Shown here: positions 1-6,396 of the stretch, piece after piece
Layout: each line of letters opens with the position of its first letter
Numbering within the stretch: the stretch's first letter is position 1
Source of the DNA: Anaerolineaceae bacterium
GTDB taxonomy: Bacteria > Chloroflexota > Anaerolineae > 4572-78
DNA: 7,355 bases
Assembly: GCA_024762375.1 (NCBI GenBank)
Contig: JANTHQ010000081.1
Coordinates: forward strand, 1-7,355
Direction: 5' to 3'
Program-made: the position numbers and the translations under genes
The notes under the pieces: generated by a model
Told to the model about the DNA's origin: nothing
Seen by the model: the letters and a program-made list of their open reading frames with translations, nothing else
The model's database searches: none

Positions 1-1
1 G

Positions 2-256
2 GTCGGGGAGGTCACAAATTGGAATATCGCCGCTGCCGCCTCCGCCGATGCGCCGGGCGATACCCCCATCACCGAAATCATGACCGCCGATGTCATCACC
101 GCCGCACCCGATGACAGCATTTTGGACGTGGTGCAACGATTGGAACATTTTGAAATTTCGGCGATGCCGGTCGTCAGCGATGCGGGTGTCATCGGCATCA
201 TCAGTGGCGACGTGCTCGCCCGCCGCACGCTCTATCGGCTGCTGCAAGCAATGTGA
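2..256 (+). CDS. CBS-domain protein, C-terminal fragment (5' end outside window)
   Basis: Frame 2 is open from the left edge to a TGA at 254-256 and gives 84 residues; the start lies upstream. The fragment holds the end of one CBS motif (VGEVTNWNIA), a short Ala/Pro linker, and a complete second CBS motif: ITEIMTADVITAAPDDSI, then a helix, then the strand pair ISAMPVVSDAGVIGIISGD and a final helix (VLARRTLYRLLQ). CBS pairs are known to bind adenine nucleotides or other ligands and to regulate an attached enzyme, channel or transporter. The attached domain is not visible. A C-terminal CBS pair of this kind occurs on ClC-type chloride channels and on stand-alone CBS proteins, but that assignment is a guess. 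The family call is confident; the function of the whole protein is unknown. Confidence 0.85.
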   Translation, partial: VGEVTNWNIAAAASADAPGDTPITEIMTADVITAAPDDSILDVVQRLEHFEISAMPVVSDAGVIGIISGDVLARRTLYRLLQAM

Positions 257-268
257 GATATGGGGCAC

Positions 269-314
269 GGAGCAAGAAGCAGGGGGAACGCCCATACACC
301 ATACTTCTTGCTCC
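269..314. repeat. 11-bp perfect inverted repeat (hairpin) after the CBS gene
   Basis: GGAGCAAGAAG at 269-279 is the exact reverse complement of CTTCTTGCTCC at 304-314, with a 24-nt loop. It begins 13 nt after the CBS gene stop. It could form a transcript-end hairpin, but no T-run follows the right arm, so it is not a standard intrinsic terminator. The right arm lies inside the heptamer array that follows. Confidence 0.6.
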
Positions 315-368
315 ATACCTCTGAAACTTTGAACCTGAAACTTGAAACCTGAAACCATTAACCTTAAC
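292..368. repeat. Degenerate heptamer tandem array upstream of the panB-like gene
   Basis: Read in steps of seven from 292, the spacer splits into eleven units without losing phase. Examples are CCATACT at 299, CCTGAAA at 334 and again at 348. The first part is CCATAC-like, the second CYTGAAA-like, and the last units drift to CCATTAA and CCTTAAC. The array stops just before the ribosome binding site of the next gene. No protein or RNA gene is visible in it. It resembles in style the short tandem heptanucleotide repeats (STRRs) known from heterocystous cyanobacteria; kinship with them is not claimed. Confidence 0.7.
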
Positions 369-372
369 CATT

Positions 373-385
373 GGAGGAAAAAATG
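373..385 (+). promoter_or_regulatory. Ribosome binding site that fixes the panB-like start
   Basis: GGAGG at 373-377 stands five bases before the ATG at 383. A TTG at 371 is in frame and would add four residues (MEEK), but it overlaps the Shine-Dalgarno itself, so ATG 383 is the better start. Confidence 0.8.
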
Positions 386-1252
386 TCTGACCGAAAGAAA
401 GTAACCCTGCCGTATCTGTTCAAAAAAGTGGATGCCGGTGAACCGCTGACGATGCTCACCTGTTATGATTATCCCACCGCGTATTTTCAGGAAGAAGCGG
501 GTGTCGAAATCGTGCTGGTGGGCGACAGTTTGGGGATGACGATGCTGGGGTATGATAGCACACTGCCCGTCACGATGGACGATATGATTCGCCACACCCA
601 AGCCGTGCGGCGCGGCACACCGAACGCCTGGCTCATCGGCGATATGCCGTATATGAGCTACCAGCCCAGCCCGGAAACAGCCGTGCGCAACGCCGGGCGT
701 TTTATGGCCGAAACCGGCTGCGATGCCATCAAATTGGAAGGCGGCGTCGAAATGGCAGACCGCATCGCTGCCATTACCGCCGCCGGTATCCCGGCAATGG
801 GGCATTTGGGGCTCACCCCGCAGAGCGCGGGCGCGCTGGGCGGCTTCCGCTTGCAGGGCAAATCGGCGATGCACGCCAAAAAAATCATCGATGACGCGAA
901 AGCCATCGAAGAAGCGGGCGCGTTCGCCATTTTGCTGGAACTGGTTCCCGACCGTGTATGCCAGATAATCACCGAAAGAGCCGAAAACTGCATCATCATC
1001 AGTCTCGGCTCGGGGCCGTATGCCCACGGGCAACTGCTCATTTACCACGATTTGTTCGGGCTGTATCCGAAATTTACCCCGCGGATGGCAAAAGTTTATG
1101 GCAACGCCGGGGAAGTCATTTTGAACGGGCTGAAGCAATATGTCAGCGAAGTGAAAGAAAAATCGTTCCCCGAACCGAAAAATTATTTCGGTATTAAAGA
1201 TGAAGAGTACGAAGAATTAACCCAAATTTTGAAGGATGAGGAGACATTTTAA
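383..1252 (+). CDS. panB: 3-methyl-2-oxobutanoate hydroxymethyltransferase (PanB family)
   Basis: This 289-residue protein belongs to the PanB family, which transfers a hydroxymethyl group from 5,10-methylene-tetrahydrofolate to 2-oxoisovalerate to give ketopantoate in the cytosol. Family motifs appear in order: TCYDYPTA (26-33), VGDSLGM (46-52), GYDSTLPVT (56-64), IGDMPYMSY (85-93), IKLEGG (116-121), GHLGLTPQS (140-148), LQGK (157-160) and LLELVP (184-189). By alignment to the family from memory, D48, D87 and E119 match the metal ligands, K117 the substrate lysine and E186 the catalytic base. The later part is unusual: the common IGIGAG...DGQ segment reads ISLGSGPYAHGQ (206-217), and the usual short tail is replaced by about 25 acidic residues. 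Its stop overlaps the next start by one base, so the two are probably translationally coupled. No panC or panD is nearby, so it may be a PanB paralogue with a different substrate. The family is certain; the exact reaction is less so. Confidence 0.85.
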   Translation: MSDRKKVTLPYLFKKVDAGEPLTMLTCYDYPTAYFQEEAGVEIVLVGDSLGMTMLGYDSTLPVTMDDMIRHTQAVRRGTPNAWLIGDMPYMSYQPSPETAVRNAGRFMAETGCDAIKLEGGVEMADRIAAITAAGIPAMGHLGLTPQSAGALGGFRLQGKSAMHAKKIIDDAKAIEEAGAFAILLELVPDRVCQIITERAENCIIISLGSGPYAHGQLLIYHDLFGLYPKFTPRMAKVYGNAGEVILNGLKQYVSEVKEKSFPEPKNYFGIKDEEYEELTQILKDEETF

Positions 1253-2514
1253 TGACTGATTTGCGCAAAAAACTGGAAATTTCTGCTGACCGGCTGGCGG
1301 CAATCAATGCCGTGCTGCTGAATCCCGATATGCAGGTGATGAACGATTTTCTGGCGGTTGTGGAAAAATACGGCACGCCGGAAGAAATCAACCAAAAAGC
1401 TGCCGAAGCGAGCAAGTTTGAAAACCTGATGGCGAAAGTGGCAGAAATAAAGCCCGAATACGTGAAAGATTTGGAATGGCTCGCCGAACAGCGCGACAAA
1501 GGGGCGTTCATCAGCGTGGCAGATTACCGCCGAAAAGTGCTGGGCGACAAAGCGGACGAGATGACTTTTGCCGATGATTTTGCCGTGACGCTGGAGGTGA
1601 GCGCCGCGCAGTATTTTCCGTATGTCATCGAAGCCGCAAAACGCGCCATTGCCGAGCAAATGCTGATGCCCGGACGGTTCATCCGCGTGCGAAAGATGAA
1701 AGAGCAGGAAGCCGACGGCGATTTGGTGGCTTTCGCCGCCGCGATGCAGATAATCGGCGCAAATTATGTGGAGACGCTGGACACCAAAGGCACGGACGGC
1801 TCAAATATCCACCTCGGCGGACCGGAAACCATCACCGGCTATTTCGGCGGGGTGGGGCAGCCGAACGACCATGCGCTGAAATGGCTCGATGAATTTTTAT
1901 ACTATTACACCAATTATGGCATCCGGCAGGTGCTGAACATCAATCCCGGCACGGTACTGCTGGGGTATCTGTTGCACCGGCTGGGGGTGAACAACGAATT
2001 TAAGATTTCGGTGTATATGGGAAATGACAACCCGTATGCCGCGCTGTGGACGCTCATCGGCGCGAAATTGTTCGCCCGCGATGATGGCACGTCGCCGCTG
2101 ATTGGCTTCAACTGGAGCAATTCGGTCAACAACCAAACCATCGAATTGACAGCGCAATTCCGCAAAGATTTGGGTTTTGAAGATGTCGTCCGGTTCGAGC
2201 ACCATATCACCGAGACGTTCAAAAGCATCGTCATTCAGCCGTACAACCGCCGGGATGAACTGGTGGAACTGGCCGACCACGTGGCAAACATTTCGGCGAA
2301 ACACGAAGGTGGCGACCCGGAGATTGACCAAACTCGCGAGCACCCATCCGACATTTTGGACTATTTCCGCGACAAGGAGGAAGTCATCGCCAGCGGCGAT
2401 TGGGACGCGCTGATGCTGAACTTTATGGACAAGATTGATGCCGTCAACAAAACAGCACAGGCGCTCACCGAAAACGGATTATCGTTCATCGCGGCAGGTA
2501 ATCTGCACAAATAA
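1252..2514 (+). CDS. Uncharacterised 420-residue protein coupled to the PanB-like gene
   Basis: I do not recognise this family. The ATG shares its A with the TAA of the PanB-like gene (TAATG), and a GGATGAGGAG stretch at 1234-1243 offers a ribosome binding site, so co-translation is likely. No signal peptide or membrane span is apparent, which suggests a soluble cytosolic protein. Residues 1-150 look mainly helical and charged. Residues 165-345 look like an alpha/beta core with distinctive segments: NIHLGGPETITGYFGG (185-200), NINPGTVLLGYLLHRLG (229-245), VYMGNDNPYAALWTLIG (254-270), GFNWSNSVNN (285-294) and FEHHITE (315-321). Residues 365-420 are again helical. The Gly/Asn-rich loops and the His-rich FEHHITE and HVANISAKHEGGD (343-355) segments suggest an enzyme, possibly metal-binding, but that is inference. 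The strict coupling implies it acts with, or on the product of, the PanB-like enzyme. Confidence 0.85.
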   Translation: MTDLRKKLEISADRLAAINAVLLNPDMQVMNDFLAVVEKYGTPEEINQKAAEASKFENLMAKVAEIKPEYVKDLEWLAEQRDKGAFISVADYRRKVLGDKADEMTFADDFAVTLEVSAAQYFPYVIEAAKRAIAEQMLMPGRFIRVRKMKEQEADGDLVAFAAAMQIIGANYVETLDTKGTDGSNIHLGGPETITGYFGGVGQPNDHALKWLDEFLYYYTNYGIRQVLNINPGTVLLGYLLHRLGVNNEFKISVYMGNDNPYAALWTLIGAKLFARDDGTSPLIGFNWSNSVNNQTIELTAQFRKDLGFEDVVRFEHHITETFKSIVIQPYNRRDELVELADHVANISAKHEGGDPEIDQTREHPSDILDYFRDKEEVIASGDWDALMLNFMDKIDAVNKTAQALTENGLSFIAAGNLHK

Positions 2515-2517
2515 ATA

Positions 2518-2579
2518 ATGGAGATTGGAGATTGGTTATTGGTTTTCCCAATCTCCAATTAACCAATCTCCAATTAACC
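2518..2579. repeat. Palindromic heptamer array filling the convergent gap
   Basis: Four units of TTGG type (for example TTGGAGA at 2525, TTGGTTA at 2532) run from 2518 to 2545. They are followed by complementary CCAATCT and CCAATTA units at 2548, 2555, 2563 and 2570; the right half is a 15-bp period repeated twice. TTGGAGATTGG (2525-2535) pairs exactly with 2548-2558 around a 12-nt loop. The array starts four bases after the stop of the 420-residue gene and reaches the proA stop codon, so the gap is almost pure repeat. It may serve as a two-way transcription stop, but there is no strong T-run. Confidence 0.7.
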
Positions 2580-3838
2580 TATGGGCGAACTTGCCCGCTG
2601 CCCAAGACCACCCATTTGTAGGTGGTCAATTCTTTGAGGCCCATTGGGCCGCGAGCGTGCAGCCGCTGGGTGCTGATGGCGACTTCTGCCCCCAGCCCGA
2701 ATTGCCCGCCATCGTTGAAGCGGGTGCTGGCGTTCACAAACACCGCCGCCGAATCCAATTCGTTCACAAAGCGGGTGGCGGCAGCATAATCTTCGGTGAT
2801 GATGGCTTCGGAATGTTTGGTGCTGTGCTCGAAAATATGGTCGAGCGCATCGTCCAGACTGTCCACCACTTTGATGGCGGCGATGAGCGCCATAAATTCG
2901 GTGTCGAAATCTTCGTCTTCGGCGGGGTGAACGGGAAAATCGCCGGAAAGCAGGTCGAAGGCACGCGGGCCACAGCGCAACTTCACCCCGGCTTCGGTGA
3001 GCGATTGCGCCACCACGGGCAGAATTGTCGCCGCAACATCCCGATGAATGAGCAGGGTGTCCATCGCGTTGCACACACTGGGGCGCTGAGTTTTGGCATT
3101 CATCACAATCGGCACAACTTTGGCGGGGTCAGCGGCTTTATCCACATAAATGTGAACCACCCCCATGCCGCCGGTGATGACGGGAATGGTGGCGTTTTCA
3201 ACCGCGAACCGGTGCAAGCCTGCGCCGCCACGCGGGATAATCATATCAATATAATCATCGGCGCGGAGCAACTCTCGCACCAGATTGCGGTCGGTGGAAT
3301 GTACCAACTGCACCGAATTGGCGGGCAGCCCCGCATCGGCGCAACCGGCAGCGACCACATCCGCCAGCGCACGGTTGGAGCGGCGCGCCTCTTTTCCACC
3401 CCGCAGAATGGCGGCATTACCGCTTTTGATGCACAGCGCGGCGATGTCGGCGGTGACGTTGGGGCGGGCTTCGTAAATCACGCCAATCACGCCGATGGGG
3501 ATGCGCCGTTTGCTGAGCCGCAAACCGTTATCCAGCACGCGGCTGTCAAATTCCTCGCCGATGGGGTCGGGCAGTGATGCAACTTTTTCCACCCCGTTGG
3601 CGATGTCGTCCAACCGTTCCGACGTGAGTCGCAACCGGTCGAGCAGGCTCTCGCTCAGCCCTGCTTCTGCGCCGGCGTGCAAATCTTCAGCATTTGCCGC
3701 CAGAATATCTTGTTTGCGCGCCCGAATCATTTTCGCAATTGCAAACAACCCGGCATTCCGCTGAGGATTGCTCAACTGTGACAGCCGTCGGACGGCGAGT
3801 TTTGCTTGTTTTCCCAGGATCGTGATTTCTTCATTCAT
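2579..3838 (-). CDS. proA: Gamma-glutamyl phosphate reductase (glutamate-5-semialdehyde dehydrogenase)
   Basis: This 419-residue protein has the usual ProA length (about 417 in E. coli). It reduces gamma-glutamyl phosphate with NADPH to glutamate-5-semialdehyde, the second step of proline synthesis, and belongs to the aldehyde dehydrogenase superfamily. Visible signatures are IPIGVIGVIYEARPNVTADIA (113-133, part of the cofactor fold), LRGGKEARRSN (145-155), IIPRGGAGLH (200-209), NAKTQRPSVCNAMDTLL (247-263) with the expected catalytic Cys256, HSEAIITED (342-350) and the C-terminal FNDGGQFGLGAEVAISTQ (374-391). Where many ProAs have a Cys-His pair after ITGG.G, this one reads GVVHIYVD, a small deviation. 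An AAGGAG box lies six bases before the ATG. It is the last gene of the proB-oxidoreductase-proA operon and converges on the upstream + strand unit. Confidence 0.97.
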   Translation of the reverse strand: MNEEITILGKQAKLAVRRLSQLSNPQRNAGLFAIAKMIRARKQDILAANAEDLHAGAEAGLSESLLDRLRLTSERLDDIANGVEKVASLPDPIGEEFDSRVLDNGLRLSKRRIPIGVIGVIYEARPNVTADIAALCIKSGNAAILRGGKEARRSNRALADVVAAGCADAGLPANSVQLVHSTDRNLVRELLRADDYIDMIIPRGGAGLHRFAVENATIPVITGGMGVVHIYVDKAADPAKVVPIVMNAKTQRPSVCNAMDTLLIHRDVAATILPVVAQSLTEAGVKLRCGPRAFDLLSGDFPVHPAEDEDFDTEFMALIAAIKVVDSLDDALDHIFEHSTKHSEAIITEDYAAATRFVNELDSAAVFVNASTRFNDGGQFGLGAEVAISTQRLHARGPMGLKELTTYKWVVLGSGQVRP

Positions 3839-3850
3839 AGCATCTCCTTT
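3839..3850 (-). promoter_or_regulatory. Ribosome binding site of proA
   Basis: Read on the minus strand, AAAGGAGATGCT directly precedes the proA ATG, giving AAGGAG with good spacing. Together with the 39-bp gap to the upstream gene this supports operon expression without a promoter of its own. Confidence 0.75.
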
Positions 3851-3877
3851 GCGTACATTTCCGATATTTGATAGCGG

Positions 3878-4864
3878 TTATTTTTGGGGTAAGTGCCGTG
3901 CAAAACGTTCAATTTCATCCAGCCCCCTTTCCGGCAAGGGAACCAGAACGACGGAATCCGCACCCGCATCCGCCAATCGTTGTAGGGCTTTCCGCCAATG
4001 TTCGGGTGTTCCGGCGATCGTCAGCGCATCGATCCACGCGTCCTGCATCTCCGATTCAAGCTGTGGTATGCCACCCTTTTTCAGTAGATGCTGTACATCC
4101 GGCAGAATGCCCATCGGCGCGAGTTGGGCATCAATAAAGCCGGTCGCCATTGTTTGCGCGGTCAACGGACGCAATTCGCGGCGAGCATCAGCAATCGGTG
4201 CGGCAGACGCAAATTGAAAAACGGTCAACCGGTGCGGACGGGTGTGGCCGGCCTCGGCTTGCCCCAGCGCAATCTGCGAGCGCACCCACGACACGTATGC
4301 CGGTGCGGCAAATTCGGCAAGAATTGTGCCGTCCGCCACCCGGCCGGAGAGCCGCAGTGATTTTGGCCCGCGCACGCCGAGCGAAATGGGGGGAACCTGC
4401 TCCGGCGGGGAAACCAGCGCTGCATCATCAATCGTTACGTGTTTTCCGTGGAAGGAAAATCGTTCGCCGGCGAGCAGCCGCCGCACCACTTGTGTGGTAT
4501 CTTCCAGCGCGGCCAGTTGGGAGCGTGGAAATGCGCCGATCTGTTTCATCCAGCCCGCCATTCCGTGTCCAATGCCGGGCAGCACCCGTCCGGGATAAAT
4601 CCGCGCGAGCGTTGCAATCTCCATCGCCGTGTAGGCCGGGTTGCGCGCCACTGCCGCCATAATCCCAATCCCCACCGAAATGGATTTGGTGGACGCCAGC
4701 GCGGTGGCGGCAGCGGCAATTCCGCCGGGATAAAAACAGTCTTCCGTTATCCAAAGTTCGTCAAACCCTGCGGTTTCGGCCCGGCGGGCGAACTCCGGCA
4801 GTAATTCGGGCGGGTGTTCGCGCCGAAACATTATTCCAAGTTGAGTGGCCTGCTTGGGGGGCAT
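3878..4864 (-). CDS. LLM-class (luciferase-like) flavin or F420-dependent oxidoreductase
   Basis: This 328-residue protein is a bacterial luciferase-like monooxygenase family member with a TIM-barrel fold that uses FMN or coenzyme F420. Signatures along the chain are LGIMFRRE (9-16, first strand), AETAGFDELWITEDCFY (29-45), ISVGIGIM (62-69), RNPAYTAMEIATLARIYPGR followed by LPGIGHG (74-101), GPKSLRLSGRVADGTIL (166-182) and the C-terminal GTPEHW...LADAGADSVVLVPL (285-310). The pattern resembles F420-type methylene-tetrahydromethanopterin reductase-like members more than luciferases proper, but cofactor and substrate cannot be decided. An AAAGGA box lies about seven bases before the ATG. It sits 26 bp after proB and 39 bp before proA on the same strand, so it should be co-transcribed with proline genes. 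It is not a known step of proline synthesis. Confidence 0.9.
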   Translation of the reverse strand: MPPKQATQLGIMFRREHPPELLPEFARRAETAGFDELWITEDCFYPGGIAAAATALASTKSISVGIGIMAAVARNPAYTAMEIATLARIYPGRVLPGIGHGMAGWMKQIGAFPRSQLAALEDTTQVVRRLLAGERFSFHGKHVTIDDAALVSPPEQVPPISLGVRGPKSLRLSGRVADGTILAEFAAPAYVSWVRSQIALGQAEAGHTRPHRLTVFQFASAAPIADARRELRPLTAQTMATGFIDAQLAPMGILPDVQHLLKKGGIPQLESEMQDAWIDALTIAGTPEHWRKALQRLADAGADSVVLVPLPERGLDEIERFARHLPQK

Positions 4865-4890
4865 TGCGCCGTCCTTTCTATGGCGTTGGT

Positions 4891-5985
4891 TTATATCACC
4901 ACCAGATTATCCCGATGAATCACCGTATCCCCGTAATTATACCCTAAAATCGTTTCGATTTCATCCGATTGCCGGCCGGAAATAGCGGCAATGTCCGCCG
5001 ATTTGTAATTTGCGATACCGCGTCCGCGTTTTTTGCCTTGCTCATCAACAATGGCGACGGTCGCCCCACGCGGAAAATCGCCGCGCACAGCGCTGATACC
5101 CGCCGGCAATAAACTGCGATTGCCGCGTGTGACCGCTTTTGCCGCGCCGGTATCCACTACCACCGTCCCGGCAACGGGTTCTGCCAAAATCCACCGTTTT
5201 CGGCTTTCCACGTGCGATATTTTCGCCGGGAAACGTGTGCCCAAACTTTCGTTGTGCAGTACCAGCCGCACCAGCACATCCGGCTCGTGCCCGGAAGCGA
5301 TAATCGTTTCCACGCCGGAGCGGGTTGCCAGCTGCGCCGCCTGAATTTTGGTGCTCATCCCGCCGACACCCATCTCGCTGTCGGTGCCGCCCGCCAGCGC
5401 GTGGATATCATCGGTAATGGCGGATACTTCCGCAATCAGTTCCGCGTCGGCATTGTGGCGCGGGTCGGCGGTGAACAGCCCGCGCTGGTCGGTGAGAATG
5501 ATGAGCCGGTCGGCATCAATCAAATTTGCCACCAGCGCCGATAAATTATCGTTATCGCCGATTTTGATTTCCTCCACCCCGACCACATCATTTTCATTCA
5601 CCACCGGAATGGCGTGTGTGTCCAGCAGCAGGTTGAACGTGTTTCGCGCGTTTAGATAGCGGGCGCGATTGCTCAAATCGCTGCGGGTGAGCAACGCTTG
5701 CGCGATGGTGATACCGTAAATATCAAACAGCCGCTCGTAAATGTTGAGCAGTTTCACCTGCCCGATGGCGGCGAGCATTTGTTTGAATGGGATGTCTTTT
5801 CGCTGGGGCAGGGCGGGGGCATTCTGCCGCCCGACAAAAATCGCGCCGGACGATACCAGCGCCACCTGATGCCCTTCGCGGTGCAGGGTGGCAATTTGCC
5901 GCACCATCTCCAGCAGGCGCGGTTTGTTGATGGTTCCTTCCGGGCTGGCGATAACATTTGTGCCAAATTTGATGACAATTCGCAT
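4891..5985 (-). CDS. proB: Glutamate 5-kinase with C-terminal PUA domain
   Basis: This 364-residue protein matches ProB, which phosphorylates glutamate with ATP to gamma-glutamyl phosphate and is the usual point of proline feedback inhibition. The amino acid kinase domain covers roughly residues 1-255: IKFGTNVI (5-12), VSSGAIFVG (44-52), AAIGQ (72-76), LLTRSDL (98-104), PVVNENDVV (127-135), IGDNDNLSA (142-150), ILTDQRGLFTADPR (163-176) and GVGGMSTKIQAA (206-217). A PUA domain follows at about 275-353 (VVVDTGAAKAVTRGNRSLLPAGI at its start), as in long-form ProBs. The glycine-rich loop reads SSGAIFVGRQ instead of the commoner SSGAVAAG. The ATG at 5985 is the only plausible start in frame, since a TGA lies 15 bases upstream, but no Shine-Dalgarno is next to it: the nearest one is about 36 nt away, beyond a heptamer array. 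First gene of the proline operon. Confidence 0.96.
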   Translation of the reverse strand: MRIVIKFGTNVIASPEGTINKPRLLEMVRQIATLHREGHQVALVSSGAIFVGRQNAPALPQRKDIPFKQMLAAIGQVKLLNIYERLFDIYGITIAQALLTRSDLSNRARYLNARNTFNLLLDTHAIPVVNENDVVGVEEIKIGDNDNLSALVANLIDADRLIILTDQRGLFTADPRHNADAELIAEVSAITDDIHALAGGTDSEMGVGGMSTKIQAAQLATRSGVETIIASGHEPDVLVRLVLHNESLGTRFPAKISHVESRKRWILAEPVAGTVVVDTGAAKAVTRGNRSLLPAGISAVRGDFPRGATVAIVDEQGKKRGRGIANYKSADIAAISGRQSDEIETILGYNYGDTVIHRDNLVVI

Positions 5986-5991
5986 GATGAT

Positions 5992-6019
5992 TTTCAGCTG
6001 TCAGCAATCAGCGTTCAGC
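5992..6019. repeat. Four-unit heptamer array abutting the proB start
   Basis: Four exact-phase units of NNTCAGC (TTTCAGC, TGTCAGC, AATCAGC, GTTCAGC) fill 5992-6019. On the coding strand of proB they read GCTGANN and lie six bases before the ATG, in the 5' untranslated leader. They contain an in-frame stop, so they are not part of proB. Confidence 0.85.
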
Positions 6020-6030
6020 AACTCCTTTTG
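6020..6030 (-). promoter_or_regulatory. Displaced Shine-Dalgarno of proB
   Basis: On the minus strand CAAAAGGAGTT stands directly upstream of the heptamer array. It is the only good Shine-Dalgarno in the leader, but it is about 36 nt from the proB ATG. If the 28-nt array is left out, the spacing becomes 8 nt, an ordinary value. Its original role as the proB ribosome binding site is inferred. Confidence 0.5.
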
Positions 6031-6046
6031 AGGTTATTACGATTGA

Positions 6047-6375
6047 CACGAATGGAAGAATATTGAAAATCTCAATTTGGGATAAGATTTCTCGGTCCAC
6101 AGATGGACACAGATAAACACTGATTTTTAACGTTTCTAACGTCGGTTTGGAGTTTTTGTCATTCCGGAAATTCGTGCAACGAATTGTCCGGAATCCACAG
6201 CGAAAATGTATGGATTCCTGTTTTCGTGGGAATGACAATCCAAAAGTTTCTGCAAAATCACTGCGTTTTCTCTTTTCGAGAACAACTCCGAATTCAGGTT
6301 TTCTATGAATATCTGTGTCTATCTGTGGACTATTTTTCGTCTTTTCGTGAAATTCGTCCATTTGTGCCATTCGTG
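6047..6375. repeat. Concentric inverted repeats in the proB upstream spacer
   Basis: Three inverted repeats are nested around a common centre. The outer pair is CACGAATGG (6047-6055) with CCATTCGTG (6367-6375). The middle pair is 21 nt long, 6095-6115 against 6310-6330, matching at 20 of 21 positions; its core is CCACAGAT...ACACAGATA. The inner pair is TTGTCATTCC (6156-6165) with GGAATGACAA (6229-6238). The stretch is visibly AT-richer than the genes and has no convincing coding region. CCACAGAT/ACACAGAT phrases of this kind occur as intergenic repeats in unrelated bacteria, as far as I recall. Confidence 0.65.
6156..6238. repeat. About 83-bp palindromic REP/MITE-like element
   Basis: The element is bounded by 10-bp perfect inverted ends, TTGTCATTCC and GGAATGACAA. 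Inside, 6161-6175 pairs with 6179-6194 as a 15-bp stem with one bulged G (6186) and a 3-nt loop. A second alternative stem pairs GGAATCCA (6190-6197) with TGGATTCC (6211-6218), and ATTCC/GGAAT pairs recur around 6214-6233. Translated on the minus strand it gives the phrase FPRKQESI, a familiar false-ORF signature of such dispersed repeats. The ATTCC...GGAAT design recalls the dRS3-type repeats of Neisseria. No target-site duplication is obvious, and no transposase is present. Confidence 0.6.
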
Positions 6376-6396
6376 ATTTTCATCCGCGTGCAATTT

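Noticed and set aside
292..368. CRISPR-like array upstream of the PanB-like gene
   Set aside because: The seven-base units are contiguous with no spacers, so this is a tandem repeat and not a CRISPR.
371..382. TTG at 371 as start of the PanB-like gene
   Set aside because: It overlaps the GGAGG box that serves the ATG at 383.
2525..3577. Long + strand reading frame (350 codons) across the proA region
   Set aside because: It is the antisense shadow of proA, is low-complexity (rich in His and Gly) and has no family motif; proA is unmistakable on the other strand.
3861..3877. Small hairpin between the LLM oxidoreductase and proA
   Set aside because: Only six pairs with an internal mismatch and a 3-nt loop, and no T-run; too weak to call.
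5986..6130. Sigma-70 promoter for proB
   Set aside because: I could not find a -35/-10 pair with acceptable spacing; the AT-rich stretch near 6030-6100 may hold one but I cannot support a position.
6008..6370. Minus-strand frame of 120 codons in the proB upstream spacer
   Set aside because: It is translated from the nested repeats and the palindromic element (phrases such as FPRKQESI and NDKN are typical of repeat-derived false genes), with no ribosome binding site.
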